DNA from: Tetragonia tetragonoides
Taxonomy: Eukaryota; Streptophyta; Magnoliopsida; Caryophyllales; Aizoaceae
Direction of reading: 5' to 3'
Assembly (NCBI GenBank): GCA_038025085.1
Contig: CM076152.1
Location: 21,536,001-21,600,000, forward strand
DNA length: 64,000 bases
Part shown: positions 37,141 through 47,700 of the stretch, piece after piece
Position numbering within the stretch: the first letter of the stretch is position 1
Layout: the number at the start of each line of letters is the position of its first letter
The notes under the pieces: model-generated
What the model saw: only the letters and a program-made list of their open reading frames with translations
Databases searched by the model: none
Told to the model about the DNA's origin: nothing
Position numbers and translations under genes: made by a program

Positions 37141-37840
37141 CTACAAAAGGGCAATCAAACAATAAGAACATTTAAATCACAATTAAGGTGATTTCAACTA
37201 CTTCCTAACTTCTAGGTTTACTATGCTCAATGGCTTTAATTATTACGCTTAATGGCTTTGATTACATTTTATTTTCAAGTACTAATTCTCCTAAACAGGT
37301 TGGCTGGAGCTCCGCGAGACCATCGAAGCTCGTCTCCAATGGTGGTGGAACCTGCTCGACCTATCATGAATCTTTGTAGAAGAAAGAGGGCAGATGAAGA
37401 AGAAAGGGAACCTCTAAAGGACGAACTCCAACACATCGACCTAGATCTTCAAAAACTCGCCCACAAATTATCCCAGAATTTCGCAGAACCCAACTTGCCC
37501 AATTCATTCAATCGACGACCCAATACACATATTCTGTTCAAACTTGTGCCCGATTTGCCAAGAAGTTCAGAAGATAGCAACTCGGTTAGAAATTAGGTTT
37601 AAGCAACTGGGGGTTGCAACATCTTCGATTGGCCTCCAAATTGGGAAGGGGAGGATCTGAATGTTTGACAATCGGCATAATCGGGAATGGGAAAGAGAAA
37701 ATGCAGGAAATTGGTGGTGGTGGTGACTGATGAGTGATGAGGAGAGAGAAATGGTGGTGAAGAAGAAGAGGAGTATATTTTTCTTAAGGGTACTCCCTTT
37801 GTAAGTTTTACGCACTTACAACAGCAGCTCACTTAAAGTC
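37141..37840 (-). other. Likely 5' untranslated region and intron of the CACTA gene
   Basis: Read on the minus strand, the stretch 37,815-37,600 is pyrimidine-rich with CTTCTTCTTCACC-type runs, typical of a plant 5' leader. An A/T-rich stretch before the acceptor-like tttgtag at 37,141-37,147 looks like an intron. ORFs seen here on either strand (such as 37,252-37,596) have no recognisable domain. Confidence 0.35.
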
Positions 37841-38104
37841 GTTGTCCAATAGGACATACGACGGCGGTCGCACGTTAAACGGTTGTCGTATATAGTCATA
37901 TGATAATGGTTTCACATCGACCGCTGTCGTATGTACCTTTTATTTCATTTTGCATTATTTTTTCATTTATTTTCTACCTACGACAGCAGCCAACACGGAG
38001 CCGCTGTCGTAGGGGTGTTGTCGTAGGTGATTTTTGGTGTAGTGCATAATGAAACTAATCTTTATTAATTCAATTATTAAACCTATGCAACTTTTTAAAC
38101 CTAA

Positions 38105-38117
38105 GGCTCTGATACCA
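38105..38117 (-). other. Primer-binding site for initiator methionine tRNA
   Basis: The minus strand reads TGGTATCAGAGCC, the standard plant retroelement sequence complementary to the 3' end of tRNA-iMet. It lies 2 bp inside the LTR end at 38,120. It fixes the orientation of the element and identifies the high-coordinate LTR as the 5' LTR. Confidence 0.95.
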
Positions 38118-38119
38118 TT

Positions 38120-41100
38120 TGTAACACCCCTGAATTCGCAATGATTTCTTGGGAGCTATCGATGTCGTTGTGCACGACTCGACACCGCTGAACCATCCCA
38201 AACCCGAGGGATGCTACTACAACATTTATTGCTAAGGAGTAAATGCTAAGCAGAAAGAAAATCTAGGTATCAAAGAAAGCATATAAACAAACTAAACATT
38301 AATATCAGAGTTGTCTATCAAGTGCACTTAAGCCCATTAAAGTATTATTATAACTTTGTCTTCAAGGGCACAAACCAAAAATCCCATAATCCAAAAGAGA
38401 TAATAAGTCTAGAGAACAAGCCTACAATTAAACTCCAAAGCTATCCGTCCTAACTCAGCAACACTTGTACTTTGGATTCCGTGACAGAAACAAGGTATAG
38501 AAGAAAAGAGAAGAAACAAAAGAAAACAAAAATCAGATAAACTGAATAAACGTCAACAATAGCCAGTAAAAACATTTTCGCAAATCTTACCTGGATTTTA
38601 GAAGAATCATTGAAATTCATTTGCATGCACAAGGAGTCATACAATCAAGCACACACATACTCAATATTCATTACATGCAATTCTTGTTTTAGTGATCATT
38701 CGAACACAAACTGATAAACCATCTTGATTAGAGTAATAAGAGAGCGAATAGAATAGTGATTACCCATATTTTTCATAGATAGATATAGACATGCCATGGA
38801 CTTACTCTAGTGTATATTCACACTACCTCTAACATAATAATTGATACGTAGAGAATTAAACAATGGGCAATGATCCGTCCCGAACAGGCTACGAGGTGTC
38901 CATAAGTAACTTAGAAATCACGCATCCCTAGACTACATCAATTAGATAAGTCTCGATTGCTCGACTACTCCAACGGATCCATTAGGAGTCTTATTCTCAT
39001 TTACATTTCAATTCACATAGTTGCATTGATTGACTTAGTGGTACAACGAGGCCACGACTTACTACTTCATTTCATGCTCATGACAATGAACAATAATAAC
39101 GACGATAATAACATTAATGCATATTAACATAATCATGCTTCACATATGTCTAATGAAATTTTGGCAGCACCTCGGCAGTAAAACATGATATCCAAAAATT
39201 ACACAATTAACATATAATCCATCAAAGTATATTAGGTGCTCATTAACACTCAATAATAACCCATTCCAAATAGCACTTATGTTAAATCATAATAATACTA
39301 GAAATTCAACATCGCCATCCATGCGAAATAATTAGCATATGAACTTATTAATAAACGAAACTTCATAAACTCATCATGCTCGATATAATTCATAATTACA
39401 GCGAAGAATATATTTCTAATTCTCGTAATTAACGACGATATAATTTAATCATGCTTCGCATATTAAATTCAAAACAAATAGACAATTAGCACATAGCAAG
39501 TCAAAACCTTTTTTATGGGTTTTGAAAAGAGGTAGACACAATCGCTTACCTAACAAATGCTCACTACGCAGTAGATAAACTTCCCAATCACAACCCGATC
39601 ACGCTTTTCTTTAGGTCCTAATTAAAAACAACTACCGAAACATCATCAGTAAATACGAAAATCCAAACAGTAAAAATCATTAATATAATATTTAATTTAA
39701 ATTCCTTGATTTATTTCAATCAAAATAGGCTTCCGAAAATCCAGATTCGGGTTCCAAACGAATACAGAAATATAAAAACAGTTATTGAAGAAATGAAAAT
39801 CCGAAATTAATTAAAACGAAATTATTAAATGAAACCCTAATTGGATTTTTGAGTCTACGCCACGATCACCCAAGCATGGGGACCCACGGCCTAGCCCAAC
39901 ACTAATACCACCACCCACCGACCACCATGGTCGGCGGTGGCTCGCTGGAGCACTGGCGACGGAGGAGAGAGAGGCGAGAGAAATCGCGCGAGAGAGAGAG
40001 AGAGGTTACAAGTGAGAGAGAAAGGGAGAGAGAGAGAGAGAGAGAAGCGACGGGGTGGCTCCAGAAACGCCGGCCACTGCTCGCGAAACATCCTCCATTA
40101 CCACAGATTCTCATTCGCGTCCTTTAGTGGATCCATTACCGGCAAAAAAGTCTTAACTCTTTTAATCATTTTCATATGGTGATCACATATTTTGGCATTC
40201 TCAAATAACTACTCAACAGTTATAAAATGAACAACTTAAGTTCACAATTCTGATGACAAAACTTCACATGAATGAGCATCAACACTCGAATTCACAACCC
40301 AATAATAATATACCTTTTACAGGTTTCCAATATTGTTTCCCAATTCAATAGTCAAGTCGCATCAACTTATTTAAACAACCTGCTCACTAACATGATCCAA
40401 ATAGCGATAGGCTATATCCAAATTGAACAAATATAAATCATATCTTTAGTTCAATATCACAAACAATTACTCTACGTAATTATAAAGATTAACATGCATC
40501 ATCTAACATGAATCTCAACAACTAGTTATTGCTACACAAAGTGAATTTCCAACATATAGTCCATCATGCATTCACAATCTCATAATTCTATACGAATTAA
40601 TATAAGACAATAAATATCAATCATCCCTTTATCACAATATTCACAATGAACCAATATAATTCATCTAGATATGAATATACCTTTAGCAATGAGGCAATCC
40701 AACAATCATGTAAGCTCCTTACTTTAGTGCGGTCAAAGGGTCCTAACAAATCTCAACAATTCAATAATCAATACCTTGACTTCTAAACCACTAAATTAAA
40801 CAATAAAGATGGTTTAGCTCATTAAACATAAATAATAAAGTTGCTGGAAATCTATTACTCATGCACACTCAATGACTTTTCAAACCAAACTTTCATAAAT
40901 CAATTTAGAGAAACATTCCATAAACCCTAATTGAAGTCAAAACTTAAAAACAAAAGTCAAAGACCAAAATCACCAACCACCACAACACTACCACCAGTCT
41001 GCCGCCAGCAGCAACAACAAGCGCCCACGACAGCACGACGCTCCCGTGCGTCGCACGGTTTAGCCTCTTTTGTTTTTTGTCAATCAATTTAACAAACTGA

Positions 41101-41912
41101 AACCTAGTTTAAATCTGAATATTTACCATAATTACAGATTTAATAAATTTCACGAAGATTCAAACTTTAATTCAACCTTTGATTCAAATTTAATAAAAAC
41201 CTCCAAAACAACCCCTAACATGATTCTAACATGCAAAATATTAGAATCTACCAACCCTAGGTCAAAAACATAAATTAGGGGTTGCTCATAAACATGCTAG
41301 GGTTTATAAAAACATAAACTTGAATCAAGAACAAAACTTTTAAGAATCAAAAAGCAATTAAAAACACTTACTTTTAAAACTAGGATTAAAACTTGAGTAA
41401 GAGGATGAATTATGAAAGAGTGCCAAATTTTCTCTTTTTACTTCCCGTGGTTCGGCCGTGCGTGTAGAGAAAGAGAGAGAGTGAGTGGCTTTTTTTTTGT
41501 TTGTTTAGGTTAAGTTGATGAGTGAGAGGAAGTCGTATTTAATTAGGAAATCAAATTTCCTAAATTTCACTTCTTTCTTATCTCCCTTTTCAACTTCCTA
41601 AAACACCATCGAATCAAGCTCCTCTAATCCATACTTTTTAGACTACAAAAATTTGAAAAATAAAACTGATTTTCTTGCCCATAATTTCCGGCCCAAAGCC
41701 AGCTATATATTTTCGGCCAAATCCAAAAATATTAGACCACAAAATCTTTTTATTTATTTTGGCCCAATTATAATTAATTAGATCCAAAAGACCCACATAC
41801 TAATAACGCAATTTAAAAATTTAAGAACCCAATTAATATTTTTAAATTCAAATTTACATTTCTCTTTTAAGTAATTATTATTCTAAAATGAATAATAATA
41901 CGGGGTATTACA
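38120..41912 (-). repeat. 5' LTR of the chromovirus (3793 bp)
   Basis: On the plus strand it begins TGTAACACCCC at 38,120 and ends CGGGGTATTACA at 41,912, giving the inverted termini of this LTR type. Its first 154 bp match the remnant at 33,307-33,460. No TATA box was placed with confidence. It contains a GA-rich microsatellite region and a G/C-rich patch with CCACCATGGTCGGCGG near 39,925 that differs in composition from the rest; that patch may be captured DNA. Lengths of 2-4 kb are normal for Tekay-type LTRs. Confidence 0.8.
39958..40053. repeat. (GA)n-rich microsatellite inside the LTR
   Basis: Interrupted GA runs, the longest about ten units at 40,029-40,052. The overlapping open frames on both strands are Arg/Glu- or Ser/Leu-rich composition artefacts. 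Confidence 0.95.
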
Positions 41913-43424
41913 TAATCTGAATATATTAAAAATATAGAGATAAGTTGGTAGTCACGTGTAGCATGGATAAAATCCTAATTCTATCTAATTCTTGGTAAGA
42001 ACAATGTAGATCCATTTGTACAGTTATGCTTGAGTAAATAAGTGATCACTAAATTCATTTATTTGATTTGAGTTGTAGATTAACTTTTCGACATGTATAA
42101 TTCATGTTCTCTCGTTTTGTTGCCTAAGTCACAAATCTGATGCATGCTTATATGAGCTAAAAATAATTGTTGTGACGATTCTGATGTACCGACATGATAG
42201 CCAGTTCAGGTTGTTATTAGATTTACATGGGAATTATGTTTATCAATTATCAATGTATTAACTTGATTTAGTAGAAGACATCATTTAAAAGTAGGGATTC
42301 AGTGTGTAACTAACATCTTCTCAATTCGTAAATTCGCCACCAGATTCAAATAATTGGATACTCATACGCTCTAGATGAGTGGTGGACATTCGAAACTTAA
42401 ATAGTCGAATTTTTCAGCACAGCAGTCCATTCGGTTGTCACTTTCGTTAATCGTGCATGTGGAAAAAGATTTTTTTTCTTCCATGTCGTTAATACTTATT
42501 TGGTCCATTGATTTTCAAGAACATTAACATTAATCTATAACTATAAGGTTGTTGAATAACCATTTTCATTCTCATGCTCTTTTTTTTGATAAGTAATTCA
42601 TCCTCGTGCTCATACAGTCTGATTCTAGCCCTTTTTGTTAAACTTTTTGCTATCTTGTTTCAAATCTATTTGGTTTCTCTCTATCTTTGGAAGGAGGAAA
42701 GAGAATTTCGTAGACTATATGTTCCCATTTCCAATCCTAATTTGTTATGAAGATTTGTTTCCCTCTTAAGTTTTGTTCAGCCTTTGAAGGTGTAGATATG
42801 GGGTTGGAATCACGATCTTCTTTTTTATGTTCTCTATTTTGGGATTTTTCCGGCGATTTTGTTCCTCTCTGCCTTCTCCTTCGATCGTGGTTGATTAGGG
42901 TATTTTTGCCCTCTTGCGTGTGGTTTGCTAATGGAGTGATGAGTTTGTATTTTGAAGATGATGGTATGCTAGTGTAAAGAGGATTTATAAGAAATTGATC
43001 CTTCTTATGTGGATTGTTTCGAGCCCAATATAGTTAATCAAACATTGTTGGCTTACTTTCATCTAGAGCTCTTGGACTAGAAGATGGAGAAGTGGGAGAT
43101 GTTTCATTTTTTGACTTTTTTTTTTCATAATTTGTTCTTTATGTAATTATTTCATCCGTTTTTCAATATCCTATTAGTGAAAAACAATTTAAGCTATCTC
43201 TATATTAGAGATTATCCTGGTATTTCTTGTCTTTTGGCAAAAAAAAAAAAAAAGAACATCATACCTCTAAATTACTCACCAGTCACAAGAGTTACTCCAA
43301 ACAAATTTTGTGGTGGTAAATTATGAAATAATAGAATATTTGAAGAATTGAAGGTATTTCCTCGTTTTCTCTAAACCTTAGACCAAATGATAAATCAAGA
43401 ACCAAATCTATCCAATGCTTAGGA
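41913..43424. other. Intergenic segment, possible retroposed fragment with A-tail
   Basis: No gene recognised. A 14-15-bp A run at 43,239-43,253 ends a segment with long T-rich tracts and could be the tail of a retroposed piece, but no flanking duplication was found. A 76-codon plus frame at 42,747-42,977 has no recognisable motif. Confidence 0.4.
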
Positions 43425-43892
43425 ACAAGGTCCATTAAAAGGACCCCATAGCTCTCGAGTGTCACACCACAATCAATGCCTATATCACTTATTACAAGCT
43501 TTCATAGATTCATTTCTGTTAAAACTTTAGCTTTTTGCAGGGACAAGGTCCATTAAAAGGATCCCATAGCTCTTGAGTGTCACACCGCAATCAATGCCTA
43601 TATCACTTATTACAAGCTTTCATAGATTCATTTCTGTTAAACTTTAGCTTTTTGCAGGGACAAGGTCCATTAAAAGGATCCCATAGCTCTCGAGTGTCAC
43701 ACCGCAATCAATGCCTATATCACTTATTACAAGCTTTCATAGATTCATTTCTGTTAAACTTTAGCTTTTTGCAAGAACAAGGTCCATTAAAAGGATCCCA
43801 TAGCTCTCGAGTGTCACACCGCAATCAATGCCTATATCACTTTTTACAAGCTTTCATAGATTCATTTCTGTTAAACTTTAGCTTTTTGCTCG
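43425..43892 (+). repeat. 117-bp tandem repeat, four copies
   Basis: Four head-to-tail copies start with acaaggtccattaaaagg at 43,425, 43,543, 43,660 and 43,777 (steps 118, 117, 117). Copies differ at only a few positions, so expansion is recent. The 117-bp length keeps a frame open as a 39-residue repeat (containing HRNQCLYHLLQAFIDSFLLN), but no start signal or known domain supports a protein. The 118-bp first unit is out of frame with the rest. Confidence 0.95.
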
Positions 43893-43969
43893 TTGAAAAG
43901 AGGGTGCAAGTGAATGGCGACCGATCACCTCTTACTACATCATGTTCGAATTCTCATGTTCAATAGAGA

Positions 43970-44149
43970 ACATATCAGACTAGCTGAACAACCAGTGTAA
44001 GCACTGACCCCGTCAATGTAGCACCAACAAGGGGCTAGTATAGTTCCTAGAAGTCAACAGACACAAGGCATGGGGTAAATGGGGATTCAAATCCGTGACC
44101 TTGCATTACCAAACCACTTAGTAAGCTTGGAACCACTAGACCACCATCC
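43970..44149 (-). mobile_element. tRNA-derived SINE
   Basis: The minus strand starts GGATGGTGGTCTAGTGGTTCC near 44,149, carrying an A-box-like TGGTCTAGTGG. A B-box-like ggatttgaatccc follows at 44,083-44,095. These are the internal RNA polymerase III promoter of a tRNA-type SINE. The tRNA-unrelated body runs towards lower coordinates; its end is not clear, and no A-tail or target duplication was settled. The acceptor stem does not close as a real tRNA. Confidence 0.6.
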
Positions 44150-44671
44150 TTGTTAAGTACCTATCAAATTTTAGCTACTTGACTGGATAGAACACCAATT
44201 GACACGATATCTAGTAAATGTTGAAAACTAGTTCACTCTAAAATTAAGCAAATTTTGGATTAGCCCAAAACAACTCAGGCATACATTTATTATCTTCATG
44301 AAAAGGGATTTTTTTTTTTAAATTTCTTTCAATCCCTATAATCATATAAGATAAGCACACACATGCGACTACTTGTTGACAGAGAATAGCTCTACGAGCA
44401 TTCTGAGTAAACTTAATACTTGGATTACAACGTAGATCAACAATTCATAGCAGTCGAACATGCATGTTCATTAGTATGTTCACTGCATCTGTGCATTTTA
44501 TGACACAAGAATTCACTCAGCACAACAACATATACATTTCAATGAGGTGAGATTATGTGTTTCTATGTTTGATTATAAGGAACTCTGATCCATTGAACCT
44601 TACTTTCAAGCACATCAACACACAAATCTACAGGTTGAAATATTAGTTTTGCACTTCAGGGAGCATCAGAT
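44150..44671. other. 3' flank of the nucleotidase gene
   Basis: Between the SINE and the stop codon of the nucleotidase gene. The part next to 44,672 should be its 3' untranslated region (minus strand). No polyadenylation signal could be assigned with confidence. Confidence 0.5.
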
Positions 44672-44794
44672 TTACACCGCAAGAATGCCAAATTCATGGG
44701 GCATAAAATCTTCGCTTGGTCTGTAGTACTTATCAGGAGAGTACAAACTCAAGTTGGTCACTTGACTTGTGTAAAGACAGGCAAATCTCTCCAC
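44672..44794 (-). CDS. Nucleotidase last coding exon
   Basis: 123 nt including TAA (44,672-44,674), acceptor cattttttcag. Encodes 40 residues: VERFACLYTSQVTNLSLYSP, then DKYYRPSED and FMPHEFGILAV. Unlike animal cN-II there is no long acidic tail after the MPHE motif. Its intron is 4.2 kb because of a LINE and other insertions. Confidence 0.92.
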   Translation of the reverse strand: MERFACLYTSQVTNLSLYSPDKYYRPSEDFMPHEFGILAV

Positions 44795-47700
44795 CTGAAA
44801 AAATGAATCAACACACACCGCTTAGTAATTATCTAAACTTAGAAATGAGATGGCGATATCAAAGTTGGCAAATACCAATTCTTATATGACGTGATCATTC
44901 ACAGAATTCCCAAAGAATTCCACTAACCATTTTCATCAATTAAAGTAAAAGTAGAATCAAATATCGTTTTGAAAACTGGAAAATTTTTGAAACAGATCAA
45001 TGCAACTTCTATCTCACAGATACCTAAGACTGATAATCCTGCTTTACCAAGTGATTCTCGACCTATCGCCTGTTGCAACATCATCTACAAGTATATATCC
45101 AAGTTGCTGTGCAAGAGACTCACTGTGGTCTTATCTGATATAATAGATGGCAATCAGGGAGCCTTTATTAAAGGCACATAAATTGTCCACATTGTGCTCA
45201 TAAGCCAGGATCTTATAAGATTATACAATAGAAGTGTTAATGTGTCCCCTAGGTGCCTGTTTAAGGTGGACTTACGCATGGCGTATGATACAATTCACTG
45301 GTCTTTTGTTGAGAAAATGTTGATGGGGTTGGGGTTTCCCTCAAAATTCAGAACTTGGGTGATGAGCTGCCTAACTACTCCATCTTTCTCAGTTAGCATC
45401 AATGGTGAGATGCATGGTCAGTTTAAGGGTGGAAGGGGCTCCTCAACGTGATCTAGTATCACCATTGCTGTTTGTCCTGTAATGGAGTACCTCACTAGGG
45501 TGCTTAAAAGCGCATGTGATTTGCCTGATTTCAGATTGTCAACTTATGTTTTGCTGATGATTTAATGATCTTTTGCAAAGCAAATGAAGCTTTAATTAAA
45601 TGAGTGATGGAGGCGTTTAACCATTTCTCAACTGTTTCTGGACTAAATGCAAATCAAATGAAGTCCCAGCTTTACATTAATGGTGTCTCCAATGACATGA
45701 AGAATCTTGCTGCTGAATTAACGGGATTTTCCTTTGGGAATTTTCCACTGAAGTACTTAGGTATGCCTCTCTCTCCCTCAAAATGGTCAAAATCAGATTG
45801 TCAATTCTTAATAGATAAGATCACATCACGTATTAGATGCTGGAGTACACGACACCTTTCTTATATGGGAAGATGCCAGTCAATAAACTCGAACTCGGTG
45901 CTGCTTTCAACATATGTGTAATGGGCTTCAATGTTTTTGCTACCTCAGAGTACTTTGCATGAAATTACTCAAGTGTGCAGGGATTTTCTTTGGGGAGCCA
46001 ATGAAAGGAAGAAGAAGATAGCGTTGGTTGCCTGGGATTTCATGTGCAAACCAAAGCATCGGGGTGGGCAGAATTTTAAGCACTGTAAAACATGAAACAT
46101 TGCAGCTGTAGCAAAGCTCTTATGGGCTCTTGCTAACAAGGAGGACATTTTGTGGGTAAAATGGATGCCCTTTGTTCACTTAAAAGGGGTTGGTTTTTGG
46201 GAAGCCAACTTGAGTTCTGACTCAAGTTGGTATGCAAGGAGAATTTTTGCTGTGAGGGAGATGTTCTTTGGAACTAGCTGGCATACTCCAGGTACATCAC
46301 ATACAATTGCAATGGGATAAAAGGTTGAGAGAATGAGAGGGGAATATCAACTTATGGCAGAGAACAAGTTTGTGTGGGCAAGAATCAAAGTGCCCAAGCA
46401 TTGTTTTATTGGATGGCTGACAGTTTTGAAAAGAATTCTCATAAGGGACAGGCTCTTGCAGTTCAACATATCTACATCACCTGACTGTATTTTATGTAAG
46501 GAAACTGCTGAAACAGTTGATCATCTCTTCTTCCAGTGCCCACGAGTGAAGACTCTTAGGGATACAGTCTGTTCTTGGGCGGGTATAAGCAGAGTACCAG
46601 ACACCAATTGGATACCTTGGATTCTGAATAGAACACGTTTCTGCAGAATTAAAAAGCTAATTCTTAATGCGTGTATAGGGGCCACTATATACCACTCATG
46701 GATTGAACGAAATAGGAGGATTTTCCAAGGACATAACAGGGAGAGTAATGTTGTTGCTGATCAGATTGTAGCTGAGTTGAGAATTAGATTGGCTTGCTGT
46801 AAGCCATCTAATACCAGTGGTAGAGATAGGAACTATCTTAATTGCTTTTGTAAGTAATTTATTTAAGGCTTGGGTATGTGGATGAGGAACTCTTCCTAGA
46901 AGGTGGCCTTTTGATTCACGTATGCTCCCTTAGCTTGTTTACATATCTCATTTCCCAAGTTGGTAATAAGAACTTCTAATCTTATTACCAAAAAAAAAAA
47001 AAAATCAAATATCGTTCTTTAGAAAGTTATTTTGTTCTGTAGAAAATGTGAAGTTTGAATTGCGAATAATTGTAAACAAATTGCAACATCTAGCAAGGAT
47101 TCTCTGTCACAGTTTGTGTGTCATCTCCTATCCCACTTCTTTATACATTTCACACATCAGATTTTAGATTTATTATATTCTTAAATAGGGATGCATGACA
47201 ATATCATGAACGGTCACGATATGGTTCGGATGTGGAGTGGTACACAGAATGGGACAGAGGATACGATCTAGAGGTATAATACATCATTATGGGAAATATG
47301 AACAGGATCCACTTTTATTTAAGAAAGTGAGGAGAGCCACATCATATTCCCCGTAAAGCTCAGGCTATCAAGAAATTAGGGAGTCTTTAAAGGCTGCGTG
47401 GCTAAAAGCCTTGTGATTGAGCAGCCTGTTCATTTTTCCTTTGACTATTGAGGGTTTAACTGATTTGTTTTTTCTGATATTCCAAGTTTTGGCTTGCATA
47501 AATTTCAAAATGCCCCCACCCCCCTGCACCCCTATAAAAAAAATTGAGGTGCTTGAATATCGAATGCCATGTTTTTCTATGTCAGATGCTTTGGCATCCC
47601 ACTTTAGTTACAAACTGTAAGCAGGAAAATTCTCTTCTCTCTTCTGGAAGCGCTTTTCACTAAATATCAAGGATACAAGCACAAACTCTAATCTGGATAG

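Larger units (their letters stand above)
36046..38044 (-). mobile_element. CACTA (En/Spm-like) element inserted in the retroelement leader
   Basis: The right terminus (minus-strand start) reads CACTACACCAAAAATCACC, ending at 38,044. Inside it are CACTA-style subterminal repeats: the motif tacgacagc or its complement gctgtcgta, some copies degenerate, occurs about six times in 37,855-38,030 in both orientations. The chromovirus leader and primer site resume right after it. The other terminus is not clear: a degenerate candidate caactacacacc lies at 36,049-36,060, but the 3-bp flank does not match the cat at 38,045. The left limit is therefore provisional. Confidence 0.6.
33307..41912 (-). mobile_element. 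Degenerate Ty3/gypsy chromovirus (Tekay/Del-like), minus strand
   Basis: In minus-strand order: 5' LTR (41,912-38,120), initiator-Met primer site (38,117-38,105), leader with an inserted CACTA element, gag pseudogene, protease, the first part of reverse transcriptase, then a 154-bp remnant of the 3' LTR. The rest of RT, RNase H, integrase, polypurine tract and most of the 3' LTR are deleted. LTR ends TGTAATACCCC and GGGGTGTTACA, length, primer type and gag sequence suit the Tekay (Del) chromovirus lineage. The two LTR remnants differ at about 15 of 154 positions by eye. Flanking 5-mers (catcg at the low side, taatc at the high side) do not match, so no target duplication remains. Confidence 0.85.
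44955..47016 (+). mobile_element. 5'-truncated L1-type LINE with 14-bp target duplication (intron of nucleotidase gene)
   Basis: The LINE body is 44,969-47,002, ending in an A-run at 46,990-47,004. Flanking copies of aatcaaatatcgtt lie at 44,955-44,968 and 47,003-47,016, so both ends are exact. The ORF2 part encodes RT (RPIACCNIIYKYISKLLCKR, KVDLRMAYDTIHW, FADDLMIF) and the C-terminal zf-RVT zinc-binding domain. Frameshifts at about 45,180, 45,450, 45,600 and 45,920-46,330 make it inactive. Orientation is opposite to the host gene. The insertion lies about 160 bp upstream (in gene direction) of the last exon. Confidence 0.95.

Noticed and set aside
36617..37191. Plus-strand ORFs opposite the CACTA gene
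   Set aside because: Ser-rich shadows of the acidic minus-strand frame. No independent support.
39891..40182. Arg/Glu- and Ser/Leu-rich ORFs in the LTR
   Set aside because: Low-complexity translations of the GA repeat.
44083..44149. A true tRNA gene
   Set aside because: A and B boxes are present but no closed acceptor stem or anticodon arm could be formed. A SINE head fits better.
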